The notes below the pieces were generated by a model, which saw only the letters and a program-made list of their open reading frames with translations, was not told the origin of the DNA and searched no databases. From Chondrosia reniformis (lineage: Eukaryota; Porifera; Demospongiae; Chondrillida; Chondrillidae): 64,000 nt of DNA. The position numbers and the translations under genes were made by a program. Location of the stretch: assembly GCA_947172415.1 (NCBI GenBank), contig OX359192.1, forward strand, positions 7,054,401 through 7,118,400, read 5' to 3'. Shown here piece after piece: positions 13,601 through 26,061 of the stretch. Within the stretch, counting starts at the first letter, position 1. Every line of letters starts with the position of its first letter.

Positions 13601-16600
13601 AGACATTGTACATATGTATATACATATACTATAAATGAGCTTAAGTTGTTACTAACTCATATAACAGGTTAAGACCACTGGACATATATCGGTTTGTGAA
13701 ACATGCTTAATGAAATAAAGTGCTGAAAGACTTATTAATGAAAGGTGAAGGAAGTCATAAAATCGTAACAAGCTGTGATAATGGTCACATCAAAGTACCT
13801 TACATTAGGATTTACCAGTCAATTATTGGAGAAAAGTTAGCACCATATCATTATTAAAAATCAACCTGAGCTAATAGAGTATTTGAGTAATGCATTTTCT
13901 TGGTTGCTAAAGAGTCCCTTCAACTTTCAATATACTTTGAAGTCTGCACTTGCATGGGTGCACAAGATGCTACCAAATTACTATCAGAGTAACACTCAAT
14001 TTTGAGGTATATACAAACATCTCTTTGAAGGGTTGGAAGTAAAGTAACTAACTGCATGGCCTAGTTATATAGAGGCTTCTAAAACTCATAATAATGCAAA
14101 CAGCATAATGTAAGACTAAGTGGCAATTCACGTATAAATAGACTATCTACGGTACTTACTTTTATTGAATGTTTTTCTATTCACGAATATAAGTACTTAG
14201 GTACTTATATTTGGCTATCAAACAAATGTTACATGTATTCAGTTTCCTATCCAGTTAAGGGGTGTACCATTGTGCAATCAACACTGATCATTACAAGTGC
14301 ACAGGCTAACATTTGTATCCACAATGCTGCCTCCCAGACTGGTATGTGCATACTATACATGTAGGTATATCTATATCAAAGTACTGTAAGGTTGCTTGTT
14401 ATACGTGAGAATCAGTTCACACAGTAATATAACCTCACCATATCATGCCAAACAACATCTTTCATCTCAGAAATATCACATATCAGTGGTACGGGATAAT
14501 CCATACCTTATTGATCAATCCAATCACAAACATATTTGTGAAGAATCAAAACCTAATTAACCTACACACAGTATGTACTGTAGAAAGTTGGACCTCATTT
14601 TATCTCTAGGCTATGACACAAAACTGGACTAGATAGAATGTATTCAACTTACATACATACATTCACATACTGTTCAAATGAGGCCATCTACTGTACTGGA
14701 AATTAAGAATGATCATACGGGAGCTTCAACAATAATTACTATCAACGGGTCTCTATCAGTTATAATCCCTTCAAGTATGTTTTGTTAACACAAAAATAAC
14801 ATAATCGCCAACATTGATTTGTGCAGGCAAAATAATTCTAAGCAGTATAACAGCTCCTATGGACACACCAGGACTACACCATGTACATCTAATGCATAGA
14901 ACACATGCAGTCTATTGCTCACATGAAGTCTGCATGCTGGAGCAGGCAGTACAACCAGTAGACTCCTGTTGTGGTACACCTATTTGAGAAGGAAGCACAT
15001 CTAAAAGTGAAAGGAAGGTGTTACACACATAACAGTAGCACAATAACTGGCTTAGTAGGAGGGCTAGTCCAGGCAGCACACTTATAGGACTCCTCCCTTT
15101 TCATTCCTTTAATGGTACCGCTGACTGGAAGCTCATTTGTGTTTAGTTATTGTAATATTACAACTGTAATACACAAAGTACATGCATTTGTGTGCACATA
15201 ACATGCCGCAAGGCAAGTCCATCCAACAACTACAGGAACTGCAGGTCTTTGCTTTTAGTGCATTGATAGTCTCTACTCATTGGTCATACAAATATTTTGG
15301 TTGCACAACAGATCCATCGTAGCATGACTTGTGTGCACTTAGCAAGTTATTCGTTTCTTGTGAAGTAGTTTCCTGGAAAAGATACCTTACAAATAGCCTT
15401 TTTGGGTAGTTAGATTAAGAATGGATTTTTATAGTATCCTAAGGTACTGTTTGTACGTATGTCTCAAGTCTTCTGGTGCCCATTCTCATGCTATAACATC
15501 AGCTCCTAAAACATCAAAGAAGGTTCCTATTCAGGATTTTCAACGACTACTGAATCACACCCAGTTCAGGAAATCAGGAATCATATCATTACATTTTTAT
15601 AAGACCACTTGACATCAGTAATGCTTAGTTTATCATCCTCACATGATCACAAGTACATAAAAGCTAAGGGTATCAGAGCATTACACTTATATTGCAGTAA
15701 TGGCCTTGCAAATATGCTACTTGTTACCCGATGATGGTATTCATGAGCGAGAGTTTGAATTTAGATTACTGCTATTGAAGTGGCTTAAAGGGGGCATCCA
15801 GTTAAGAGCGCAAGGTCTACAAACTCTTGTGTAATTGGCTGGAGATCTTGTGGAATTCTAGTGAGTTGGGCCCAGTAATGAGATCAAAGCAGGTCATCAT
15901 AAACATCAGATAAAAAGGTATATCATATTACACTGTATTACAAATGACACTAATAACACCCACCACCTAGAGGTTACCATGGAAACAAACTTTAAATGTA
16001 CATATATATAACATGATATGTACACTGAACTGGAATCCAATTAAAGGGGATTTTAATTGTTAAATAAGCACAGGAGTACACACACATATTCTTGAAATAT
16101 TGTATAAATGAATAGTATTCTTGTCTGCGGTTGTGTCGTGAACTATCACAGGTTAACCAGGACTCATTGAAAGCTGTTCTTAATGGCCAAGAGCTGACAA
16201 TGCTGCTCTCAAAAGAATACAGCATACAAAAGCAGAAAGTAGGTAAATTACCTCTTTTGAAGTTGAGTAGGATAGACAAGAGGCTCCACCAAAAAGTGTT
16301 TGATTTCCAAAGAGTCTATAAGAGGATACAATCGGACATTACAGCACAGATACAGGGGAACCTCAGCATACATCAACACAGACACTGATCAATCAAACAA
16401 CAAATAATGTCAACAAGCAATTACATAAGTAATCGCAATAAGGGGAAAGAAATGAAGTTTCAGTTAGTAGGAACTGAATGTAGAGCAATTAGTTTCAACC
16501 ATTTGTAGAATCAACATTCTTGCATATGATGCTACTATTATCAAAATGATCTGATGCTAATGTGTATATCCTTATGAAGCCTAGCACAAGAACATGTCTT

Positions 16601-19600
16601 CCGTTTAGCGGCAAACATATATGTACCACTGATTGAGAAAACTATCCAACCTGTTTGCAAAAGGTTTCTAAAAATCTTAAGGTGATGTGTATGGTCTATC
16701 AAGTTTCAGGGTAATAAATTTGATCTTCCTCGCTCTCATTTCTCCATTGCCAACCTAGCCCTTTCATGTGGTTGTTATCAGATGAGACTAACCCAAACAC
16801 TTAATGGGCAAGTGAAATCAAGACCCTATGGCCGTCCCCTCCCCACACAGGTGCTTGTAGGACAAGGTAATCTATGACAAGTCAGGGCTCACTGGCTCAA
16901 TTAAGAACTTCACATGTTACATACACTATCAAAGTTGAAACAACACTGGACCAAATCAAGGTATATATATAATCATACAAAAACATATCCAACAGCGTAC
17001 AAACAGCTAATTCATTAAATTAGAGCTGTAATAAAACATGAAATTCAAATTTACAATTTCAGCCTTTGATTAACATTCTTATTAGAAAGGCAACCTTTTA
17101 AGGTGTAGAAATACATACCAGCACATCTTAGAATATGTAGAAAGGAGCCATAATGAATGCGTTGACCATCAGTCTAATTTACAGTGTTTCTGGGACTATC
17201 TGACAGCAATTACTGGATCATTAAAAGGAATCATGCAGGCTAGAAGTAGAAAGGATTATGGGTAACTCGGTAAAGTGTCTTAGGCCCAGGCGACATTAAT
17301 CCACCCACACACTCATACAGTATATTATAAACCATGATAACACCTTGTTAGATTTGATATCTTGAAAATTCCTGATGGGTAGAATCCTGTAATTAACATG
17401 TCCATTTTCCTAGACTCTTGCTGCAAGCAAGAGGTTGCTATGTCAATTTGATACACAAGATGTCCCTAAATAGTGAAACGGACAGCTGGTCGTGAAATTG
17501 AAAAGGAAAAATATTACTTATGATCAAAAGAAACTGACCACATCTATACAATTGCTAGTGTTCAATACAGTAATAATCACATAATTTCAGGTATATTTCC
17601 ATTGGAAGTAATCTATTTCAGTTTAAATACATTGTATTTAATTGAAACAGGGCTGTTTATATACGCTTAGTTACAATTTACACAAAGCAAACCTAGTAAG
17701 GTGTAATATACAAATAACGGTAGAAACACATTCCTATCTGAGCTGATGGTGTGGCTAGCTAACAGTGAACTGCACTGAACAGAGAGCTATGTATAATCCA
17801 TTACAGTATGACAAGGTTTAAAAGGTCTGCTAGGTCAGTTATGCTTACTTTGGCACTATAGCTACATTATTTCCAGATCTGCTAAAATGATCAACAGCTG
17901 TCATCATAGAGTGATAAAACTGATAAAAATGAGGATTCTAATGGATCATCTTATCATACCCACTACTATAAGCCTTTAGTCAGTGGAATAACTTATTAAA
18001 TCTCATCTGTTACAGTAGTACCTTCTCAATTGAATACTTACGGCAGGACACATAACTTGATTGCTTTATTTGTTAATGTGATATTCCTAACATCTATAGA
18101 AGAAACAAATAGACCGTAGACATGTTAACTCACATATTGTGGTGGTGTGATTGGAATTAGGATGATAGTTGACTCAGTAACAATATCCACTGTTCCTAAA
18201 TGGAGAAGCATAAAACAGATGTTTACACAACAGAAGAATGTACAGTTCTATATACTAAAGTAATACAGTACCAGGCAGTAATGTCATACTTCTATACACA
18301 CAAGAGATATATGAACTCAGTTTAGTTTTAACACTCAACTTCCACAAACATGAAAGCACAGGCTATAAAATCATAAAGATTTGATAAGAAAGAGCCAGTC
18401 GACCAGAATGATCTCTTACCTGATAAAAGGATGGAAGACAACACCACAGCCTCCACAATCTGAAGCTGTTCAATGGACAGAAAGCTCTATTTGGAAAAAA
18501 GTAGACATGGCTATTTCACCATTGCAAGTGTATGGATTGATCAATCAAGGCATTCTTTAGAAATTCAAGGAAAAGTAATGGTTGTAATTTCACACTTATA
18601 CAACCAAAATATACACAAATGAAGTGCACCATAACAAATAGTTGCATCATACACAAGAAAGGATGACATTATAATAATTAAATATGAGTCAACACCGAAA
18701 CCCTTTCACCCTCTGTCCTTCCTACTAAACTGCTCCTCTACAAAGGAGGTAAAGGTAATACCCTTGAGATAAGCAATCGCAAGGAGGCTTCCATACCAGA
18801 GTCATGCTTGATAAGATAATGAGGTAACTGGGACAATTAATTAACAGCCATATATGACTTTATGACTGTTACAGGGTTACTTGTACCTCTATTATGCATA
18901 GGAGATTGTGAAACATTTGAACTTTTACTTTGAACCAATACCTTTGAAAGTGGCACCAAAAAGTGGGAATTGCATACAAAATTTCTCTATTTACCTAGTA
19001 CAAGATGAAACCAAAGTGGTTTACATAGCTATCTATGGAGGCTGTAGCTATTGGTAACACAGGCCCAATGAGACCTTCCACAGTCTCTTATCTTCTGTCA
19101 TCAAGTAATTTATGATAACTACTAATTTGTATTTCTTTGTATACAAACATATCAAGAATTTGTAAGGACATTCCCATTGATAAATATAATTCAATTTTAT
19201 GTGTATATACCTCAGCCAGAGATAAAGTTGGTGCCCTATTTCCCTAACTTTAGTACAAGTACAGAGAGAGAGAGGTGTGAGGTTCCATGTTACACTGGAC
19301 AGTGAGGAGGTCCATAATCTATTCTCAAAGGATGGACTTCCGATGTCAAAATTGTATCCATCTTTGCTTTTGAGGTGCTAACTAGAACTTCAAAGAGGTG
19401 AACAAACCAGTTGGTTGTGTCTGAGTGGGATTGGAAGCTAGTTAAAGGTTTCGTTTTTATTGAAACATCCCATTAAGGAGGTGTCGACAGAATCTGTGGC
19501 AGAGCAACATTGGTTGAGTAGGCTCTCAGTGTCAAAACCAAACAGGATAGAAATAAGGCTCCCTCTTTGCAAACACTAGCTTACTAACACATACATTACA

Positions 19601-22600
19601 TCTATGGAACATAAACACATTCTATAAATCCAAGTAGCTCAACTTCATGTTCACTGATAAACATTGAGCCTGTATAATATATTGGCACTTTGATTACAGC
19701 AGCTATATGCATGTGAAGCAATCAACAGATGCCAATACTTTTAAATCATTGTAAGTTCAAACATTATTTTTTCTTTGATCAAAGGTTACTTGGACTATAA
19801 GCTGAGTCATCACTCCATAGCTAATCACATACACATGTGGACATGTGAGGTGGACTGTTATTACAGTCTATACTAATGAACCATATGCACAGCATAAACA
19901 GCCGGTACATCAAAAGGATTGAAGGTACTTCTTTGACTGACAATAGACTACCATGTATTCATAACAAATGAACATCACACATTTTCAATATATCAAAGGG
20001 GATAGGAAGTGTCAGGTGTAAGACCCTTCTTACCTTATGTCCAACAGGTGGAAGAGCAACAGTTATATTCATTTCTGGAATGTCTCCACTCTCTATAATA
20101 ATCAACTATGGAAACATACTTAAGTAACCTGAATATTGCTTGAAATTTTTGTCACAGATCAAATATTGATTGATATGCACATCAAGATCACTTCTACATT
20201 CTACATTACTTTGATGTATTCAGATAAAAAATCTATGAATAGTAACACAACCTAGTGATAAAGTTTCTCATGCAAGAGCTTCACATCCACCACCAGGCTT
20301 CCCATTTTCCAATACACTGTTATTCAACGTAGACATTTGATATGTTTGAAAATAAACAGTTGTAGCACTTCTTAAAGCTCCCCAACCCAGCTACGTACAC
20401 ATAGGTCACACTCATCCTTATTGCTAGATTAAAATTTCTCACCCTTGTTAATTTATATCTCGGCTTGTTGTTAAATTAAAATTCAGCCTTGTCGCAGTAC
20501 TAAGTTATACTGCTTTCCCATAACAGAAAGCATACACAGAATGGTCTATGGAAGCTACAGCTTGTTCTGATAATCATTGGTTAAAGGAATCTGACCGAGT
20601 AGCTAGAAATGGGTAAGTGAAGGAAAGCGAAGGCGTGTAGCTTTACTGTGGTACTCATTACTCAGTGGCAGACTAGTAAGACCTTTTGGTTTGGCTATCA
20701 CAGAGTGATTGAATACAGACACAAAGCAATGTATCCGTTTGAATGCTTACACACAGAAGAAAGTGTGACTACAGCTTGCATTACAAGAAGCCATTGTTAG
20801 GGTCATGAGATTATTCTTAACAGACGCGGCATCCTGAAAGTGCAATACATATATATGTAGAGTTGTAAAATAACACATTTGCTTTTCTTGTGAACATATA
20901 ATTTCTGTAGACAGCTTGGTGCCAGTGCTTGTACTAACTTTGGTTGTAGCTTCATAAGTTGGAGGAAGAAGAAGATTTTGAGGTGAAAGATCTCTGCTAC
21001 ATGGAATTACAATAATATTATTTAAATTAATTTGCACAAATAATGAAAATGATGTCAGGCCAGCTTACCATTCAAAGCCTTTATTGCATGAATAGACCCA
21101 TTTCGAATTATATACATACTTGGATCTTGTTACTATTGCAATTTTGTTGCCATGGAAACTGGAGGCCTTGATGGTCAGATAATTGGGTTGTCCTGGAGAG
21201 AATCCTCTGTTGAAAGATGAAGCAGCAGAGTACATGAGGTGTTTCTTAGACAGGTCTACAGTGGGGCCTCTTGGCGTCATGAGGCAAGGATTTAATAAAC
21301 GTCCACAAAATTTCTTTTTAACAATGTCCACATCAAATAGTAGCTACAGAAAGAATATACAGTGTATGTGTAAGTACACTCAATTACTAGCTTGTTACTT
21401 TGATCTACTTTTTACAGGATACAAGAGACATAGGAAAACAAACTTGATCTGTTATGGAGTGTTGACTGATCACTTATCTCATAAAGGCAGTGTATATACA
21501 GTAAGTAATATAAAGAGCCTCTTCAATTTAAAAACAAATGGTTAAACCATTATCGCACAAATAGAAATACATAATTGTGGTATGGAGACCCTTGTCCACT
21601 AGATGTGAACTGGTGTATGTACAACATTTAAGAAAGCCAATGTGAAACATTGAATATTTAGTTCAGTATAAAACAGATTACATATAAATTCATTCCTGTA
21701 CACACTAATTCTAAGCCTTAATGATGTTCATTTTCAGGGATTATGACTTCAAAGCAGAATGTGGTATTTTCAGATAGACACATTATAGACTTTAAGATCA
21801 AAAGGAACATCAAAGGAATTGAGATTGAATGCTCTGAGAAGTAGAAAGCTATTAGTATACCTTATAACTTAAGCAGACACTGTGAAGTGTAACATCCAAA
21901 ATATCGCCTCATTAATTACACCACATAGGACCAAATCCCAATAGTGCTACTTATGCTGGGAAATGCTATGATTTTCAGAAAATCCTTTTTGCAACAAATA
22001 CACTTTGTAGTACAAATATATGAGTATATATCCTCTTATATATCTGTCACTGTCTTAAAATATTATATATATCTGTTACTGTCTTCTCCATGGCTTATCA
22101 TCTGAGTCTATTGTACAAAAACCATTTATTATAAAGCTTCAATATTAATTTGAAGTATTCAAACTGCATCTCCAGTTTGCATGCAAATCTATTTTCTACT
22201 GATTAACATGTCATCTCTAACAAGAAGACAAAAGCTACTGTTAATAACACAGCTTATCACGTGAGAATGTGACTGTGAAACTACAGCACAATCAATATAT
22301 CTTTTGTTGAAAGCTTTTATCTGCGGATGAGCAAATAGGAATTCTTGTTAACTGGTACTGGTACTTGTACAAAGAGAAGAGTTCATCCTAGATGTTTCCT
22401 TAAATTAGGGTTTTCAACCATCAATGGGATAATATTAGATTAGATCACAAGCAGCCATTAACTTCAAAGTGTTAAATTAGCCAAATACTGAAGCAGAATT
22501 AACCTCAACTCCTTTTTGGTCTTGTAGTTCAAAAAGTGTTCTTATTAGAGATAGGACCATCCTTCGGCACCAAACTATTTCCTGATGATCAGGTGAGGAC

Positions 22601-25600
22601 CAAACTCGAGGTATATCCACACACTAACATTGAGATACAATGGAAGTTGGACTTTTCATATATATATAAATACACTATCAATATGTACATACGTACGTAC
22701 ACATAAATAGGCATTATAGCATTATCTACATATAACACCTCAAAGCACCAAAATAGTAGTCAATATAGCACCACATAGGACCCTATACATAGCACCACAT
22801 AGCACCACATAGGACCACATAGGACCACATAGGACCACATAGGACCACATAGCACCACATAGGACCACATAGGACCACATAGGACCACATAGGACCACAT
22901 AGGACCACATAGGACCACATAGGACCCTATACATAGCACCACATAGGACCACATAGGACCCTATACATAGCACCACATAGGACCACATAGCACCACATAG
23001 GACCACATAGGACCACATAGGACCCTATACATAGCACCACATAGGACCACATAGGACCACATAGCACCACATAGGACCACATAGGACCACATAGGACCAC
23101 ATAGGACCACATAGGACCACATAGGACCACATAGGACCACATAGGACCACATAGGACCACATAGGACCACATAGGACCACATAGGACCACATAGGACCAC
23201 ATAGGACCACATAGGACCACATAGGACCCTATACATAGCACCACATAGGACCACATAGGACCACATAGCACCACATAGGACCACATAGGACCACATAGGA
23301 CCACATAGGACCACATAGGACCACATAGGACCACATAGGACCCCATAGGACCCTATACATAGCACCACATAGGACCACATAGGACCACATAGCACCACAT
23401 AGCCCCACATAGCACCACATAGGACCACATAGCACCACATAGGACCACATAGGACCACATAGGACCACATAGGACCACATAGCACCACATAGCACCACAT
23501 AGGACCACATAGCACCACATAGCACCACATAGGACCACATAGCACCACATAGGACCACATAGGACCCTATACATAGCACCACATAGCACCACATAGCACC
23601 ACATAGCACCACATAGCACCACATAGGACCACATAGGACCACATAGCACCACATAGCACCACATAGCACCACATAGGACCACATAGCACCACATAGGACC
23701 ACATAGCACCACATAGCACCACATAGGACCACATAGCACCACATAGGACCACATAGGACCACATAGCACCACATAGGACTACATAGGACCACATAGGACC
23801 ACATAGGACCACATAGGACCATTTAGAACCACATAGCTGATTATAATTATAAAATATATACATCTACAAGGTAATTAATACAAATGCAATTAATAATGGT
23901 AGAATATATAGTATCAGTGCTGCTGCAGTTGATGGATCAACTTACTGCAGAATTAATTGAATTATTGCTCTCAACTCGACTAATTCTACTTGGAACTTGG
24001 AAATCTTTATGATCACCATATATGGAAATCAGAACCACGTGCTGAATTAACTCCGTTTTCCATACCTAATTTAAGAAATCAGTTTGGGAAATTGATTTTG
24101 TTTAATTAAATGAATATTTTATCATGCACCTGTTACACTAACTTTGCTTATTTCATCATAAAAGTCTACCATCATCCAATCAAATGGTAAAATTGGCTGA
24201 AGATGAGGTGTTGCCATGGTGATTATTAGATGGACTGAATCAGGATCAAACCAAGGCACAGTAAACAAGCCCTTTGCAACTATACCTCCCTATTGAAAAT
24301 AAGAATTAACTATTGTTATAAATTCTTAATTAAGCAATGTCCAACCTATGGTCGGATTTAGCTAAAATTTATGTCAATGTGTAATGTATTTATGCATAAA
24401 TCATAGAGGTTTAATACAGGAGTACACACAAGCAGGAATACTTTGGCAATAATGAATTAATTATGGGTTGTCCCCAAGCCCTCTCACTTAAATAACTTTG
24501 ATACTATAGCATCTAGAGTACTTATATTTTCATATTGTACAGCTTGCAAATGTGTGTGTTGCAGTTATGTATTTTACAGCATGCTACGTATAATTCATAT
24601 GTCCTATTAGCCTAATATACGTACGTGTTAACCAGTGGTCCAGGAAATGGCGTTTTAACTTATTAATGCATGACAGTGATCATAAACTAAACTATATACA
24701 TATATAGAGATGTTAGTGACTATTAAGCAATATGGCTCATACATAAGTGAGCTATAGTACTACCATTGAGTGGGCGAGAATTGGAACAGATTTTGGCGGC
24801 TGGCTTTTCATTGAGTACAAGGAGAGGATAACAGAGATGCAGTGGGCAACAAATTCTGTTTGCCGCTCTAACAAGCCTCCATAGATACCCGAGAGCTCCT
24901 GTAGAATCAAGACATCATGTAGACTGTGTAAGTCCAGAGGGACATACTGACTTACCTCATCAAAGGACACAGCAAAGAAGTTAAATTCTCTATTCACAGA
25001 ATACTCTTTAGGATGCATTAGCAGTGCAACAGATGCAGCAGACCGAACTATAGTTGCATATTTAATCCAACAAGCACCAAAGAAAAATATATTTCATAAT
25101 TTAATCCATACAGCATATTTATAGCAATGCACCTTGCTTGTAACTTCCACCATTTCCAGGAATATATATAACTGGGATTCCATTATATTTTTTTCTTCTC
25201 AATTTCTCTGCATAAAACCTGTATATCAAATTGATGTCACATGAAGATACATAATTATAATATAAAGATACTATCTGAGTCATACAGTGTTATCAATCAT
25301 GCATCAAGCAGAGCAATATGTTATTTACCCTTCTCCATAAACAAATAATTGAAATTTTGGAAACTGTTGCTTTATTTCAGCAGGAAGCTCAATTTCCTAG
25401 AAAACAAAAGCAAACAGGAAAACAGAAGAAAAAATTTCATAGGAAATATAGCGCAGTTGTTGAAAAATGAAGGATGGTCGAGATAGGCCCAACACATCAC
25501 ATGACTCCTTTTCATTATTTGCATATAATGCATAATGCATTTGGGTCGGTGAGGCAAGGTTAAGTTGACCTGATACGTTACAGTTAGAACTCACGTATAT

Positions 25601-25935
25601 ATCTAGGAAGGTAGGTCTCACTACGCTGCAGTGGAAGGTGTATCAATTAGTGCAAAATACTCTGTAACCTTCTACAACTACTCTAGATCTGGTATATTGC
25701 AGGACGTACGTTTACCGATTTTCCAAATGGCTTGAAGGAAAATTTTGCAACTTACTATATACTTTGGCTTCATGTACATCCATGTCATTTCGCATTCGTA
25801 ATCCTCCAATAGTAGTCTAGTGACTCCTTCATACAGCAACGTACCCGAGCCAACTAAAAGGAAGGTCGCAAATAGGAGGCAGGCACAATCCACGCTATGG
25901 TCCTTCCTTCTGAACGGTAACCGGAATCTTTCCAT
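10624..25935 (-). CDS. PGAP1: PGAP1, GPI inositol-deacylase (ER membrane lipase)
   Basis: PGAP1 removes the inositol-linked acyl chain from GPI anchors in the ER. The ATG is at 25935; a cytosolic basic start is followed by a membrane segment (LLFATFLLVGSGTLLYEGV). Good exons (minus): 25935-25756, 25396-25329, 25218-25133, 25047-24956, 24898-24764, 24289-24143, 24065-23946, 22623-22504, 21343-21069, 20996-20939, 20105-20034, 18486-18420, 18195-18134, 11922-11819, 11160-11044, 10837-10624. Tentative exons are about 20818-20750 and 13100-13049. Family signatures include GIPVIYIPGNGGSYKQ, FFAVSFDEELSGIYGGLL, AHSMGGIVAKG, PDHQEIVWCRRMV and C-terminal hydrophobic segments. The nucleophile motif reads AHSMG rather than the usual GHSMG. 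Exons between 18133 and 11923 are incompletely resolved. The upstream neighbour MARF1 ends only 126 bp before this ATG. Confidence 0.93.
11923..18133 (-). other. Long, poorly resolved PGAP1 intron block
   Basis: About 6.2 kb lies between secure PGAP1 exons. The human protein has several more membrane-spanning segments here, so short exons are expected. One candidate is 13100-13049, reading IVLTVCLCYLIPF in a TM-like frame with a GTATGT donor. Otherwise the sequence is AT-rich intron with no ATG-led open frame that I believe. I see no RNA gene or clear mobile element. Confidence 0.45.
22624..23945 (-). other. PGAP1 intron largely filled by a tandem array
   Basis: Intron of 1,322 bp between the exon ending NSINSA (24065-23946) and the exon starting CVDIPRVW (22623-22504). 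Both flanking exons are phase 0 and match PGAP1. Most of the intron is the decanucleotide array described separately. Confidence 0.8.
22767..23838. repeat. 10-bp minisatellite, about 100 copies
   Basis: Unit ACCACATAGG alternating with ACCACATAGC, repeated without gaps for about 1.07 kb. A 16-bp variant, CCCTATACATAGCACC, interrupts the array at about 22780, 22924, 22959, 23023, 23226, 23349 and 23563. The G-type unit dominates the left half, and C-type units become common after about 23380. Because 10 is not a multiple of 3, the complementary strand is open in all three frames and encodes a decapeptide repeat (MWSYVVLCGP). That openness is a by-product of the unit and not evidence of a gene. 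Confidence 0.98.
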
Positions 25936-25983
25936 CACGCCTTGAGCAAAACTAACACATATCTTTCAACACGAGTACGTAGA

Positions 25984-25998
25984 CTACACGGTGGCCAT
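25984..25998 (-). promoter_or_regulatory. Possible upstream ORF before PGAP1
   Basis: ATG GCC ACC GTG TAG lies 63 nt upstream of the PGAP1 ATG (start to start). A second one, ATG TGT TAG, follows closer to the start. If the PGAP1 transcript begins upstream of these they would be short uORFs. The transcription start is unknown. Confidence 0.3.
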
Positions 25999-25999
25999 C

Positions 26000-26005
26000 T
26001 TTATT
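26000..26005 (-). terminator. Polyadenylation signal for MARF1 (AATAAA)
   Basis: AATAAA on the minus strand, 57 nt after the MARF1 stop and 65 nt before the PGAP1 ATG. A cleavage site 10-30 nt downstream would fall inside the short gap between the two genes. Confidence 0.6.
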
Positions 26006-26061
26006 AATCCTTTGCACTTTTAAACCAGCTGATTTATATAATCAAACAATAATGTTCAAAG

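Noticed and set aside
16131-16388. 85-codon plus-strand frame in PGAP1 intron block
   Set aside because: It starts with GTG and has no family resemblance; the opposite strand is also open there, so it is likely chance.
22767-23838. CRISPR-like array
   Set aside because: Units are directly adjacent with no spacers, in a eukaryotic intron.
22740-23863. Eight overlapping minus-strand open frames of 60-199 codons with WSYVVLCGPM repeats
   Set aside because: They come from a 10-bp tandem array that has no stop in any minus frame. They lie inside a PGAP1 intron flanked by well-matched exons.
24893-24960. Continuous reading of the PGAP1 frame through 24899-24955
   Set aside because: The stretch has a perfect GTAAGT donor and a CTACAG acceptor. 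Removing it restores the FDEELSGIYGG family match.
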